This document shows positions 26,421-35,211 of a stretch of DNA of 64,000 nucleotides, one piece after another. Position 1 is the stretch's first letter. Each line of letters begins with the position of its first letter. Below the pieces are notes generated by a model that saw only the letters and a list, made by a program, of their open reading frames with translations, made no database searches and was not told the DNA's origin. The position numbers were made by a program, and so were the translations under genes. The DNA comes from CAZUXY01 sp964624235 (GTDB lineage Bacteria; Spirochaetota; UBA4802; UBA5368): contig CAZUXY010000013.1 of assembly GCA_964624235.1 (NCBI GenBank), positions 1 through 64,000 on the forward strand, given 5' to 3'.

Positions 26421-26823
26421 TACGGTTGAAAATAACCCGCGGCATGCAGTATGCCGACGGATGCATCCGGCTCGGGGCGTTTCCGCATGCCGGGAACGCA
26501 TTAACAGAAAGCGGTAGGCGCATACTCCTTATATCGTACCGGTACAGCAGGTAAGAGCGCGAGTGCAGAGCGGGAAAGCCGCCGTGTTGCCTAAAAAGTA
26601 CTCCCGGCCTGAGGATTAATCAAGACTGCAACCGCTGTTTATGCCCCATGCATTCATTCGGTGTAGCCGGTTTACAGGTACATCACCTGATGTCCCAGAC
26701 AGTTGACCGGATAATATTGATCACCAACATGTTCCCCCGGTCCCAAGTTCTTCTTATACCCGAACCTCAATGCCGAGTGTGAAAAAAACCCACCCGGCAG
26801 CGCTATTACCTGTTCTGCGCAGA
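26421..26823. other. Intergenic region without a visible gene
   Basis: These 403 bases show no credible coding frame, terminator or tRNA-like fold. TTGACC near 26701 and TAATAT lie only three bases apart, so they do not form a promoter. Confidence 0.4.
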
Positions 26824-27126
26824 TCACAGGTCATTTTTCATCTCATTGTACTGTTCCCTGGTGATTTCCCCCCGTGCGTACCGGGCTTTCAGAATATCGG
26901 CCGCACTTTCTCCGGAAGCTGAAGTGCCAGGTCTGTTTCGGAAACTCCTGATGCCGTACACCACCAGGAATGCCGCGACCGCAAGGGTGATTATCCACAG
27001 GACAGTCCCGCCGCCGAACCCGAAATATCCGCCCGGGCCGTACGCACATCCGTACCCCTGACCCCACCGGGCGTACAGGAGCGCCGGAAAAGCCGACAAC
27101 ATGGCGGTAAAAATAAACGTTTTCAT
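26824..27126 (-). CDS. Small exported SHOCT-domain membrane protein
   Basis: The 100-residue protein starts at ATG 27126 after GGAGAG. It has a signal peptide ending ALLYA, then RWGQGYG and a glycine-rich stretch, a single membrane helix (TVLWIITLAVAAFLVVYGI, about 43-61), and a C-terminal SHOCT motif ADILKARYARGEITREQYNEMKNDL. SHOCT domains are short helical pairs at protein ends, often linked to oligomerisation. I infer an inner-membrane protein with a cytosolic SHOCT tail if the glycine-rich part is periplasmic. It shares its signal junction with the Spy-like gene at 3864. Confidence 0.75.
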   Translation of the reverse strand: MKTFIFTAMLSAFPALLYARWGQGYGCAYGPGGYFGFGGGTVLWIITLAVAAFLVVYGIRSFRNRPGTSASGESAADILKARYARGEITREQYNEMKNDL

Positions 27127-27382
27127 AATGCTCTCCTTCACAATGTGATATCTTAAGACCCCCTCCGCCCTTTAACGGTTCCATTTTATTTTTGCATTCC
27201 CGCCCATATGCGCCGGTAGATACACTTGTACATGAACTGTATCTGCAATCTCACGGGGTTTCGCTCAGCCGGGGCCCTTTGATACCTGACCCGCATAAAC
27301 CTATCGCACTGCCTCTCGACCGTACCGGTACCCTGGGAGAAAAAACCGTTATCAATCTTCATATATACTACTGGAGGAAGTT

Positions 27383-28321
27383 ATGAGAAAGTTCCCTGTG
27401 CTTTTACTTATTCCCACGCTCGCCGCGATGTACGCCGGATGCAAGAGCTTCAGTACGCGCCACCTCGTTCCGGAGAAAGCAGCGGGCGCAAAAACGGCAC
27501 TGGTCATCGATACCGATTTTTTCAGCACCCATGATACGCCGAAAAACGGTTTCAATCTTAAATGCGAAAACATGTCGAAAGAAGAATGCAACGAGGTCAT
27601 GACCCGCCTGAAGGCGGCGGAGGAGGGTCAGCGCAGTAAACTCATGGCGTATCTCGCCGGTCTCACCAGGACCATGCTGACGGCAAAAGGTATGCCGTAT
27701 ATCGGCCTTGACCGGAAGGTGTACTTCGACTCGAAACAGTTTCCGTTGAGCTACCCCGGAGACCGGTACACCTACTGCGCCGTAAGCAGGGATTTCAGGG
27801 AGCTTTTAAAAAAGGGCTACACCCACGTGATGTACGCCGGCTTTCCCAACCGGATAATCTACAAAAAGGGCGCCGTGCCTGCAATGTTCTTCGGCATCGA
27901 GTCTTTCATGGTGGATCTGAGGCCCGAAGTGGGCGACATGGAGAGCAGGGACAACCGCGTTGAACGGATGATCTGGTGCTACAAAATAAGCCCCTCCCAG
28001 CGGAGCTCCACGTCATCGTATTCATGGCACACCTATAACTATACAAAATACGGAACACAGACTACCAGGCATACCCAGACCACGACGACCTATTACCGCA
28101 ACTGCCTGGGGATCGCCCTTGTACGCAGGAATGGAACACCCTACACCCTGGACGAGATCTTCGCCGGGCCCGCCCCTCTGTATATTGATATCTATAAACG
28201 CGCAGCACTCTACGGCTTGGGTTTTTCGGGTCAGCACCTGGCGGGAAAAGACATCCCCGGGGAGAAAGTCAAAACCGGCGTAGGGGTCGATGATTTCATC
28301 GCCGGGATAAAGCTTCCTTAA
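27383..28321 (+). CDS. Lipoprotein of unknown function
   Basis: The 312-residue protein starts at ATG 27383 with GGAGG upstream. The lipobox MYAGC is near residue 20. A helical stretch rich in Glu/Lys follows (about 60-95), then beta-rich segments and a low-complexity Ser/Thr/Tyr region (SSTSSYSWHTYNYTKYGTQ, about 210-245), and a C-terminal DLIA-like tail (VGVDDFIAGIKLP). The Thr/Tyr region looks like a surface-exposed linker. No known domain is recognised. It is a single gene, divergent from the SHOCT gene. Confidence 0.72.
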   Translation: MRKFPVLLLIPTLAAMYAGCKSFSTRHLVPEKAAGAKTALVIDTDFFSTHDTPKNGFNLKCENMSKEECNEVMTRLKAAEEGQRSKLMAYLAGLTRTMLTAKGMPYIGLDRKVYFDSKQFPLSYPGDRYTYCAVSRDFRELLKKGYTHVMYAGFPNRIIYKKGAVPAMFFGIESFMVDLRPEVGDMESRDNRVERMIWCYKISPSQRSSTSSYSWHTYNYTKYGTQTTRHTQTTTTYYRNCLGIALVRRNGTPYTLDEIFAGPAPLYIDIYKRAALYGLGFSGQHLAGKDIPGEKVKTGVGVDDFIAGIKLP

Positions 28322-28371
28322 TGCGGTATAATCACTGACGCGAAGATACCGCCTCCCGGTTCGCGGATGCC

Positions 28372-28400
28372 TTGACTTGTCGCGCATTTTCCGCTAGAAT
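28372..28400 (+). promoter_or_regulatory. Candidate sigma-70 promoter of the Fe-S/CCG gene
   Basis: TTGACT (28372-28377) and TAGAAT (28395-28400) have the ideal 17-base spacing, 45 bases before ATG 28445. Confidence 0.65.
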
Positions 28401-28444
28401 CCTCCCGATACAGAATCCCTACCGACCCCCACGGAGGAACCCCC

Positions 28445-29479
28445 ATGTTTCACCCGGAAAAATGCACCTTGTGCGGCGAATGCCTCTCCCGATGTCCTTA
28501 CCTGGCCTATCCCGAAGAAAAAGCCGTAACCGAATTCAAAAAACTCATGGACGGCGCGGCGACTCCCGTTACCGCGGAGTGCATCACCTGCGCCGCCTGC
28601 AACACGTACTGCCCCGAGGGGGCCAACCCCTTCGACCTGATCAACGACCGCCAGGAGGAAACCGGTTCCTTCAGGGTGAAACAACAGTCCCTGGACATGA
28701 TGGCCATGGCCTCGCATATACCCACACAGGTCATCCGGGGCAGGCCCGGAAGACCTGTCATGAACCTCTGCGCCGTGGGAGACTTCATCCCCGGGACGTT
28801 CGAGGGGAGGCTCTTCGAGGGCATGACCTTCCTCAAGGGAGGCGACTATTTCTGCTATATCGGGTGGATACACGCAGGCAGGCCGGGCAGGGTGCGGGAG
28901 AACGCGAAAACCTTCGTCGATAACCTCGCGCGGACCGGCGCACAGGAGATCATCTGCTGGCACGACGACTGTTACACTCTCCTGGCGCACACGACAAAGG
29001 AACTGGGGATACACATACCTTTCAGGCCGGTGCACCTGATCGAATACCTGAGGGATTACGTGCGCGACCACCAGAGCGAGGTAACGAAGCTGGACATGAA
29101 GATCGCCTACCAGCAGCCCTGCGCCTCGCGCTACACTTTCGAAAAAGACGCCGTGCTTGACGAGCTCTTCAGCCTGATCGGCGCGGAGCGCGTAAAGCGC
29201 CGTTACGACCGGGAAGACGCCCTCTGCTGCTGCAGCGCCATGGGAGCCATGGAAAATGTCTCGAAGGACGAGGTGAACGCGTGGCGCATGAAAAACATCA
29301 TGGACGCCAAAGACCACGGCGCCGGTGCCATGGTGTTTCTCTGTCCGCTGTGCGTCATGTCTTTGAGGAACCGCGCCAGGGAGCAGGGGATGGAGCCCTA
29401 TATCCTGAGCAACCTGGTACGGATGGCCTTCGGGGAAACCCTTTCCCATGGAGGCGCCGGCAAGGTATTTGAACAGTAA
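28445..29479 (+). CDS. Soluble [4Fe-4S]/CCG-domain protein (HdrD/GlpC-like)
   Basis: The 344-residue protein has two ferredoxin motifs, CTLCGECLSRCP (residues 8-19) and CITCAACNTYCPEG (about 50-63). A CCG-type domain follows with QQPCASRY near 220 and CCCSAMG near 260, then FLCPLCVMSLRN near 300. This layout matches HdrD, GlpC and lactate-utilisation subunits, where the CCG cysteines bind a non-cubane cluster or substrate thiols. No partner flavoprotein or membrane subunit is next to it. It is probably an electron-transfer or disulfide-reductase component. ATG 28445 is preceded by GGAGG. Confidence 0.85.
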   Translation: MFHPEKCTLCGECLSRCPYLAYPEEKAVTEFKKLMDGAATPVTAECITCAACNTYCPEGANPFDLINDRQEETGSFRVKQQSLDMMAMASHIPTQVIRGRPGRPVMNLCAVGDFIPGTFEGRLFEGMTFLKGGDYFCYIGWIHAGRPGRVRENAKTFVDNLARTGAQEIICWHDDCYTLLAHTTKELGIHIPFRPVHLIEYLRDYVRDHQSEVTKLDMKIAYQQPCASRYTFEKDAVLDELFSLIGAERVKRRYDREDALCCCSAMGAMENVSKDEVNAWRMKNIMDAKDHGAGAMVFLCPLCVMSLRNRAREQGMEPYILSNLVRMAFGETLSHGGAGKVFEQ

Positions 29480-29509
29480 CGCCGTAGAATTCGCGTAATG
29501 GAGACCATC

Positions 29510-31231
29510 ATGAAGCGCCTGCAGCCGTTTCTGTACACCGTGTTAATGCTTTGCATGTTGTTATCCACGGCAACCGGAAAGCTCCATGCACGGGAAATCC
29601 TGTTCAAAGACGCTCTTATCATAGACGGCACCGGGGCCAGGGCATTCCGTTCCGATCTACTGGTGAGGAACGGATTTATTGCCGGTATCGGCGCCGCGCT
29701 CAGCGCCGGCCCCGGAGCGCGCGTGATCAGGGCCGGCGGGCTTGCGCTCTCACCCGGTTTCATTGATATGCATTCCCACCTGGATTTCCAGCTGCCCTGC
29801 CAGCCCGGGGCGGTGAATTACATAAAGCAGGGGGTTACCACCGTCGTCGCCGGCAACTGCGGTTTCGCCCTGGCGCCACAGGGGAAAAAGGCTTCCAGCC
29901 TCACCTCGTACCTTTCCATCCTGGGAGTGGAGGACCGGAAATACCATTTCCCCCGCATGTCCGATTACTTCGCGTACCTTAAAAGGAATGGCATCGTCGT
30001 CAACCTGGTCCAGATGGCCCCCCACGGAATGATCAGGGAGGCCTCCATGAAAAATCCCGAGGGGGTGCCGACCAGAAACGAGATGAACACCATGCGCGCG
30101 CTGCTGAAACAGGCCATGGAAGACGGCGCCTGGGGAATGAGCACCGGGCTGGCGTATCCGCCCGGGCGCGCCGCGACGACCGGTGAACTGGTGGACCTCA
30201 TGCGGGTCGCGAAGGCCTACGGCGGGGTCTACTGCACCCATATGAGGGACGAGGGGACCAGGCTCCTGGAGGCGGTGCGTGAGGCCGTCGCTATAGGGGA
30301 GAAGGCGTCAGTTCCCGTACAGATCAGCCATCTCAAGATATTCGGATCGACCGGTTACCTCCCGAACGACGTCCTCGGCATCATGATAGAGGCGAGAGGG
30401 CGCGGCGTCGACGTGTGCGGCGACGTGTACCCTTACCCCGCGGGCTCCACCTCGCTGAGCGCCATCATGCTGCCGCCCTGGCTCTTCAGCAAGGGTGACC
30501 TGAGCGCGGCGGTCGCCTCACTCAGGGACCCCGCCACCCGCGCGAAGGCCAAGGAGTACATGGACCGTCGTCTGCTCGAGTTCGTACCCAAGAAGGGCAT
30601 CGCCCGCCTGCTGCCCGACCGGCTTTTTTTGCGGCTGGTGAAGTGGGTCATGAGCCGAAAGAACATGCTGATCGGCGTGCACGGCCATCCCGAATACGAC
30701 GGCATGACGTTCCGGCAGGCGATGCGATCCGTTAACTATGACGGCGACATCATTGACTTCGGCCTGGACCTGCTTCTGGAAACCGGGCACGACGTTGCCG
30801 TTATCACCTTCATGATGAAAGAGAAGGACATGCGCGCCTTCATGAAATCGCCCCTGACGGTGTTCGGTTCCGACGGCATGGGAATAGTGAAGGGCGGTCA
30901 GCACCCGCGGAGCTTCGGCACCTTCCCCCGCATACTGGGGCACTACGTGCGGGAAGAAAAACTCCTATCCCTGGAAGAGGCCGTTCATAAAATGACCGGC
31001 ATGACGGCCCGCCGGCTGGGAATCAGGGACCGCGGCGTCATCCGCAAAGGGGCGTACGCCGACCTGGTGCTCTTCGATCCCGCCGCGATCAGGGACACTG
31101 CCACCTTCGCCGCGCCGAAGTCCTACCCCGAAGGGATACACCTGGTGACGGTAAACGGCGAGATCGTTCTGGACGGAGGAACACCGACCGGACGCCTGCC
31201 AGGTAAGATATTGAAACGGGCGGCGCGATAG
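29510..31231 (+). CDS. Exported N-acyl-D-amino-acid deacylase-like amidohydrolase
   Basis: The 573-residue protein starts at ATG 29510 with GGAG upstream; ATG 29498 is in frame but has no site. A signal peptide covers residues 1-27. The zinc motif DMHSHLDFQ is near 85, GNCGFA (characteristic of D-aminoacylases) near 118, HMRDEG near 240, QISHLKIFG near 262, and the catalytic-Asp region VFGSDGMG near 445. This family hydrolyses N-acyl-D-amino acids or related D-amino-acid ureides. Periplasmic location is unusual but supported by the signal. It lies 31 bases after the CCG-domain gene. Confidence 0.87.
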   Translation: MKRLQPFLYTVLMLCMLLSTATGKLHAREILFKDALIIDGTGARAFRSDLLVRNGFIAGIGAALSAGPGARVIRAGGLALSPGFIDMHSHLDFQLPCQPGAVNYIKQGVTTVVAGNCGFALAPQGKKASSLTSYLSILGVEDRKYHFPRMSDYFAYLKRNGIVVNLVQMAPHGMIREASMKNPEGVPTRNEMNTMRALLKQAMEDGAWGMSTGLAYPPGRAATTGELVDLMRVAKAYGGVYCTHMRDEGTRLLEAVREAVAIGEKASVPVQISHLKIFGSTGYLPNDVLGIMIEARGRGVDVCGDVYPYPAGSTSLSAIMLPPWLFSKGDLSAAVASLRDPATRAKAKEYMDRRLLEFVPKKGIARLLPDRLFLRLVKWVMSRKNMLIGVHGHPEYDGMTFRQAMRSVNYDGDIIDFGLDLLLETGHDVAVITFMMKEKDMRAFMKSPLTVFGSDGMGIVKGGQHPRSFGTFPRILGHYVREEKLLSLEEAVHKMTGMTARRLGIRDRGVIRKGAYADLVLFDPAAIRDTATFAAPKSYPEGIHLVTVNGEIVLDGGTPTGRLPGKILKRAAR

Positions 31232-31304
31232 AACAAGACAGGGGACTCAATCGCGGGATTTCACAAACAGGGGTAAATGATGTCATACTTCATGCCCCGC
31301 GGTA

Positions 31305-31928
31305 CTACCGAAGTATACGCGTGAAGCTCAGATACCGCGGAACGTGCTTCTGATACCGCAGGTAATCATCGCCGTACCTTGAGCGGAGAAAGGTTTCCTC
31401 CTGCAGTATCTGCACATGCATGGCGATCACCGCGCAACAGGCCGCGGCCAGAAAGAAGAGATTGCCGTATACCAGAAAGGTACCGATGAAATAGAGGTCC
31501 ATAAAGAGGAAAATCGGATTGCGTGTTAGCGAGAAAACACCCCCGGTCACCAGGCTGCCGGCGCTTTTTTTATCGATTCCCATACGCCAGGAGGGACCGA
31601 AGCGGTAAAGGGCCGATATGAAAAAAAGAAATCCCGTAATAATTAAAACCATACCCGTTGCCCTGGAGAAAACCGAGTCCACCAGCAGTGGGTATCCCTT
31701 TCGTGTAAAAACATGAAAACCGAGATGCAGTGAATGGGTAAGCACCTCCAGGGTCCACACGATCAGTCCAGGGAAGAGGAGCAGTTCCAGAAAGGCTTTC
31801 AGTCCCCGTTTTTCCTTTCCCAGCACAAAGGGCTTTACGCCGGATAATCTGAGTTTAACGGTCTTTCCCGCGAACACAACGTAAAAGAGAATCAACAGAC
31901 TCACTGTCATGTAATCGAAGACCGACAT
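31305..31928 (-). CDS. ICMT/PEMT-type membrane methyltransferase
   Basis: The 207-residue protein starts at ATG 31928, seven bases after GAGG. It has five to six membrane helices and the conserved isoprenylcysteine carboxyl methyltransferase pattern: GGVFSLTRNPIFLFMDLYFIGTFL (about 128-151), then EETFLRSRYGDDYLRYQKHVPRYL at the C-terminus. Such enzymes methylate prenylated or lipid substrates at the membrane using SAM. It begins 20 bases after the triple-fusion gene and probably belongs to its transcript. Bacterial substrates of this family are largely unknown. Confidence 0.87.
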   Translation of the reverse strand: MSVFDYMTVSLLILFYVVFAGKTVKLRLSGVKPFVLGKEKRGLKAFLELLLFPGLIVWTLEVLTHSLHLGFHVFTRKGYPLLVDSVFSRATGMVLIITGFLFFISALYRFGPSWRMGIDKKSAGSLVTGGVFSLTRNPIFLFMDLYFIGTFLVYGNLFFLAAACCAVIAMHVQILQEETFLRSRYGDDYLRYQKHVPRYLSFTRILR

Positions 31929-31948
31929 ACGCATTCCTCACTGCGTTA

Positions 31949-33814
31949 TTAAGGTTTTTTAAACTCCCTGATATTTTCGGGAGGCCATCCTTCCACCGGT
32001 ATTCTGTTTTCATAGAAGCGAAAATCACAACAGCGGCCGCCGTTTCCGAGGGTCTCGGAGCGGTCCAGGCAGACGCCCAGTTCCCTGAATTTCGGATAGT
32101 CCAGCAGGCAGAGGTAGGGAACATAGTCCGCCGCCCCCATCCTTTCGTAATATGCGCAAATCCCGCACTCGTAGTGGGTAATACCGTATTCGAAATCATA
32201 CCCGTCGCCGGGCACATAGTCGAACACCCAGTCGCCGGAAAATCTTCCCTGCCGGGAGCGGTGCGCCCCCTGCCTCATTCTGTTCCTCCAGAAACGGGAA
32301 AAAAAGAGTTTTCGCATAACCGCTTTCAGAATGCCCGGGAACGAAGCGACATGATGCGCGTAAAGATCGTACAGAAGCCCGCCGATTTCATACCGGGCGT
32401 AGCCCTTTTTTCCAAGCACCCTGATAAGCGCCAGCAATTGGACCGCGCCAACAAGGTTCGGGGTGAGAAAATTCTCCCTGCCGCCTATATAGGGAATTCC
32501 GGGGATAAGTTCTTCGTACGCACTCAGCGTCTCTTTCGCGACGGCATCGGCTTCAGATCCCTCCATGTGCCGTCTCAGTACCGCACTGTTTTTCTCTATC
32601 AGCTTTGCGTACTGTCGCACCATCCGTTTTTTTCTTTTCAGGTAATAGTTGCTGTGCGCCATAATGTCTTCCCTTTGCCGGTTTTCAGATCGCAGGTACT
32701 CACCGTACCCCTCGACCATACGGGTATAACCGGTATGGGCGGTGCATATCATGGAAATCCCTTTCATCCGCGCCAGCCTCTTCGCGGATTCAACAGCCCT
32801 TTTGTTGTCCATATTGAACGGACGATAAAAAGGAGCCATTGAGCCGTTCTGCAGAATTACCGCGTCACCGGTAAACAAAATTTCATTGTTCAATAGATAG
32901 GCGGTATGTCCCGGCGTATGCCCGGGCGCGGCGAGAGCCTTCACGGCGGCAGCGCCGATTATTATTTCATCTTCGTCACGGACGAGGTCATACTCCCTTT
33001 TCAAAACAGGGCTGTGATACAGTCCCAGAAAGCGCGCCCTCTTTCCGTTCGTCATCTGTACTTCATCAACTCCCAGATATATCCGTGCGTTGGGGAAATA
33101 GAGATGGCCCCCGGCATGGTCCGTGTCCCCGTGCGTCAGAAAAAGATGAGTTACCGTTCCGGGGTCTATACCGAGCTTTTCCATCTCCTTCTTCGTTTCA
33201 CCGCTCCTGTATCCCGCGTCGAAACAGATGGCGTGGGTTCCGCTCCTGTAAATGTAGAGGTTGACATCGCCGTTTTTGACACAGCAGAGCCCCGGCCCTA
33301 TATTTTCCGTCCGGGCGGGATAGAAGAACGCGCTGTATATATTCCCCAAATCCGGGAACAGAGCATTTATCTCTTTCCTATACCGCCTGAAGTCGTCGCC
33401 GAAGGCTGCTTCAAGGTACGCTTCTTCCTTTTTTACGAGTAACCGGAACACGGCGTAAAAGACAAAGGGAACGATCATGAGAATCCATGACCGGAAAAAG
33501 AAAATGATTCCCAGATGGACCAGAAAGCTTCCTCCATAGAGAGGATTCCTGGCAATGCCGTAGACCCCTTTAGTCGCCAGCACCTTTTTCTTGAAAATGT
33601 AATCGATTGTAATCGCCGATAAGAGCCACAGAGGGAAACCCACGGCAATGCACAGGATTCCCGCCACGATATACACGACAGGGGGCGGAAACGGGATTAC
33701 AAATACCGGATACATCCAAAAATGCACAAACAGCAAAATCACCGCAACGGGAACGGTAATCAACGCCATCGTCGGGCCGATACCCCAGACGGTCATTTTA
33801 CGGTCGATTTTCAT
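31949..33814 (-). CDS. Fusion: ICMT-type methyltransferase, MBL hydrolase, ATC-hydrolase-like domain
   Basis: This 621-residue single open frame has three parts. Residues 1-150 are an ICMT-type membrane methyltransferase (GVYGIARNPLYGGSFLVHLG, then YLEAAFGDDFRRYRKEI). Residues 165-385 are an MBL hydrolase with THGDTDH (227-233), GHTPGH (298-303), TGDAV (315-319) and TAHTGYT (358-364). Residues 385-621 match the L-2-amino-thiazoline-4-carboxylate (ATC) hydrolase family: ELIPGIPYIGGREN (435-448), THYECGICAYYERMG, and ETLGNGGRCCDFRF with clustered cysteines (550, 553, 569, 595, 596). The start is ATG 33814 or the adjacent GTG 33817. A palindromic operator lies at 33876. The combination is unusual; the substrate is unknown. 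Confidence 0.75.
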   Translation of the reverse strand: MKIDRKMTVWGIGPTMALITVPVAVILLFVHFWMYPVFVIPFPPPVVYIVAGILCIAVGFPLWLLSAITIDYIFKKKVLATKGVYGIARNPLYGGSFLVHLGIIFFFRSWILMIVPFVFYAVFRLLVKKEEAYLEAAFGDDFRRYRKEINALFPDLGNIYSAFFYPARTENIGPGLCCVKNGDVNLYIYRSGTHAICFDAGYRSGETKKEMEKLGIDPGTVTHLFLTHGDTDHAGGHLYFPNARIYLGVDEVQMTNGKRARFLGLYHSPVLKREYDLVRDEDEIIIGAAAVKALAAPGHTPGHTAYLLNNEILFTGDAVILQNGSMAPFYRPFNMDNKRAVESAKRLARMKGISMICTAHTGYTRMVEGYGEYLRSENRQREDIMAHSNYYLKRKKRMVRQYAKLIEKNSAVLRRHMEGSEADAVAKETLSAYEELIPGIPYIGGRENFLTPNLVGAVQLLALIRVLGKKGYARYEIGGLLYDLYAHHVASFPGILKAVMRKLFFSRFWRNRMRQGAHRSRQGRFSGDWVFDYVPGDGYDFEYGITHYECGICAYYERMGAADYVPYLCLLDYPKFRELGVCLDRSETLGNGGRCCDFRFYENRIPVEGWPPENIREFKKP

Positions 33815-33875
33815 CACCTATAAAGCCTTTGCCTGGGAAAATGAGCATTCCACAGTATATTAAATAATCATAATA

Positions 33876-33895
33876 ATATTAGTTATGACTAATAT
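33876..33895. promoter_or_regulatory. Palindromic operator before the triple-fusion gene
   Basis: ATATTAGT-tatg-ACTAATAT is a perfect 8-base inverted repeat 62 bases upstream of the fusion gene start. On the minus strand a TTGACA (33908-33913 complement) lies just ahead of it, so a bound repressor would block initiation. No regulator gene is adjacent. Confidence 0.65.
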
Positions 33896-33946
33896 ACACC
33901 TGGTTTTTGTCAAGCACTTAATAATCACCGTTCTCTGCACCGTTGC

Positions 33947-33975
33947 TTGACATGACCGCAAGGATGTACCATACT
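33947..33975 (+). promoter_or_regulatory. Candidate promoter of the lipoprotein gene at 34033
   Basis: TTGACA (33947-33952) and CATACT (33970-33975) are 17 bases apart, about 58 bases before the ATG. Confidence 0.6.
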
Positions 33976-34032
33976 GGGGTCTACGCTTGTAACCACCAAC
34001 AGGCCGCAGAATCACACGTGCGGAGGAAACGC

Positions 34033-34611
34033 ATGAAGGCATATACCACTATTGCCGGTGTACTGGCGCTCGCGGCGGTACTCGCACTGTCAGGCTGCGT
34101 CAGCGCCGAACGGCGGGCCAGGGCCGAACGGGAACTGAAGGTTTCAGAGGTCTCACCGGGAGAGTTCGCCGGCCGCGGGGACGTGATCGAAGATCTCTAC
34201 TGGTGGCAGGGACTGGATAAAAAATATACGAAAGGCCCCGGCCCGGCCAGGACGGCTTCGGGCATCTGGGTGGAACGCAATACCTACCGCATCGCCTTCA
34301 TCGGCGGCCCCGGCGACAATCCCTATACTGCCGACGAGAAGAAACTCATTGAATGGTGCGGCAGGCAGATGATAGAGATCCTGATCCAGTACCGTCTCAA
34401 CTATGCGGAAAAGGCGAACATGCTGCGCGGCTGCGTCGACTACCCCTCGACGATTATTGCATGGAAGAAAGAGATGTCCGGGTTGCGGTTGACCACCGAC
34501 AACCTGCGTGTGCTCATAAAAGACGTACGGAAAGACGGTACGTACCGCGTCATCCTCCAGACGCACCATGACAGGCTCAGGGATTTCATGCTTTTTAAAA
34601 CGTCCTACTGA
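34033..34611 (+). CDS. Lipoprotein of unknown function
   Basis: The 192-residue protein starts at ATG 34033 after CGGAGGAAAC. The signal peptide ends LALSGC, a classical lipobox near residue 20. The mature part has a Trp-rich segment (DLYWWQGLDKKY), IAFIGGPGDNPYTADEKKLIEW, and a C-terminal beta-rich portion ending VILQTHHDRLRDFMLF. I do not recognise the family. The gene is divergent from the triple fusion, with its own promoter. It is probably anchored in a membrane facing the periplasm. Confidence 0.72.
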   Translation: MKAYTTIAGVLALAAVLALSGCVSAERRARAERELKVSEVSPGEFAGRGDVIEDLYWWQGLDKKYTKGPGPARTASGIWVERNTYRIAFIGGPGDNPYTADEKKLIEWCGRQMIEILIQYRLNYAEKANMLRGCVDYPSTIIAWKKEMSGLRLTTDNLRVLIKDVRKDGTYRVILQTHHDRLRDFMLFKTSY

Positions 34612-34650
34612 GCACAGGGAAGGGCCCTCCGGCCCCGCCACGGGGCTGTA

Positions 34651-34992
34651 CTATATTTCAACCCCTCCGTACGCCGCGTCGATCTTCGCCGCCATGATGA
34701 AGTCGTTCTCGTGCAGGCCGCCGATCTTGTGGGTATAGAGTGTTACCTCCACCCTGCCCCAGGAAAGGGCCATATCGGGGTGGTGCCCCTCGCGCTCGGC
34801 GATCTCGCCGATACGGTTGACGAAGGCCAGGGCGGTCTTAAAATCCCTGAACCTGAACTCCTTCAGCAGGTGGTGTTGGTCCACCACCTCCCAGCCGGCG
34901 ATCCCGCCGCTCAACAGGATGATCTCCCCGGGGGCCAGGGGCGGCGACCCGGCTTTACAGGGGGTACATGATTTCTCTTCCAGTTTTTCCAT
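34651..34992 (-). CDS. phhB: Pterin-4a-carbinolamine dehydratase
   Basis: PhhB dehydrates 4a-hydroxytetrahydropterin to regenerate the cofactor for aromatic hydroxylases. The 113-residue protein has the family core EREGHHPDM (catalytic histidine pair), WGRVEVTLYTH, and LHENDFIMAAKID near the C-terminus, plus GWEV near the start of the fold. ATG 34992 is chosen because it gives the family's usual length; GAGG lies only two bases before it, and an ATG ten codons upstream is possible. No phenylalanine hydroxylase gene is nearby, so the dehydratase may serve another pterin enzyme. Confidence 0.9.
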   Translation of the reverse strand: MEKLEEKSCTPCKAGSPPLAPGEIILLSGGIAGWEVVDQHHLLKEFRFRDFKTALAFVNRIGEIAEREGHHPDMALSWGRVEVTLYTHKIGGLHENDFIMAAKIDAAYGGVEI

Positions 34993-35116
34993 ATCCTCAC
35001 TTCCCGCTTTCTTCGTATACATTCCGCATATTACCTTAAAATACGTTATTCGCCGGCTAAAGTAAAGCGCATGCGTGAGCCCGGGCGCAAATCGGCATAA
35101 CGCCGCGCTTTTCTTG

Positions 35117-35145
35117 TTGAAAAGAGGCGCCGTCACTGCTATGGT
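35117..35145 (+). promoter_or_regulatory. Candidate promoter of the CPBP protease gene
   Basis: TTGAAA (35117-35122) and TATGGT (35140-35145) are 17 bases apart, 67 bases before ATG 35212. The same TATGGT -10 form appears at 8609. Confidence 0.55.
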
Positions 35146-35211
35146 GCCCGGACATCCGAACGGGCAGATCCGCCGTTATTTCCACAGGGGAGAGGCGATA
35201 CAGGGGGTATT

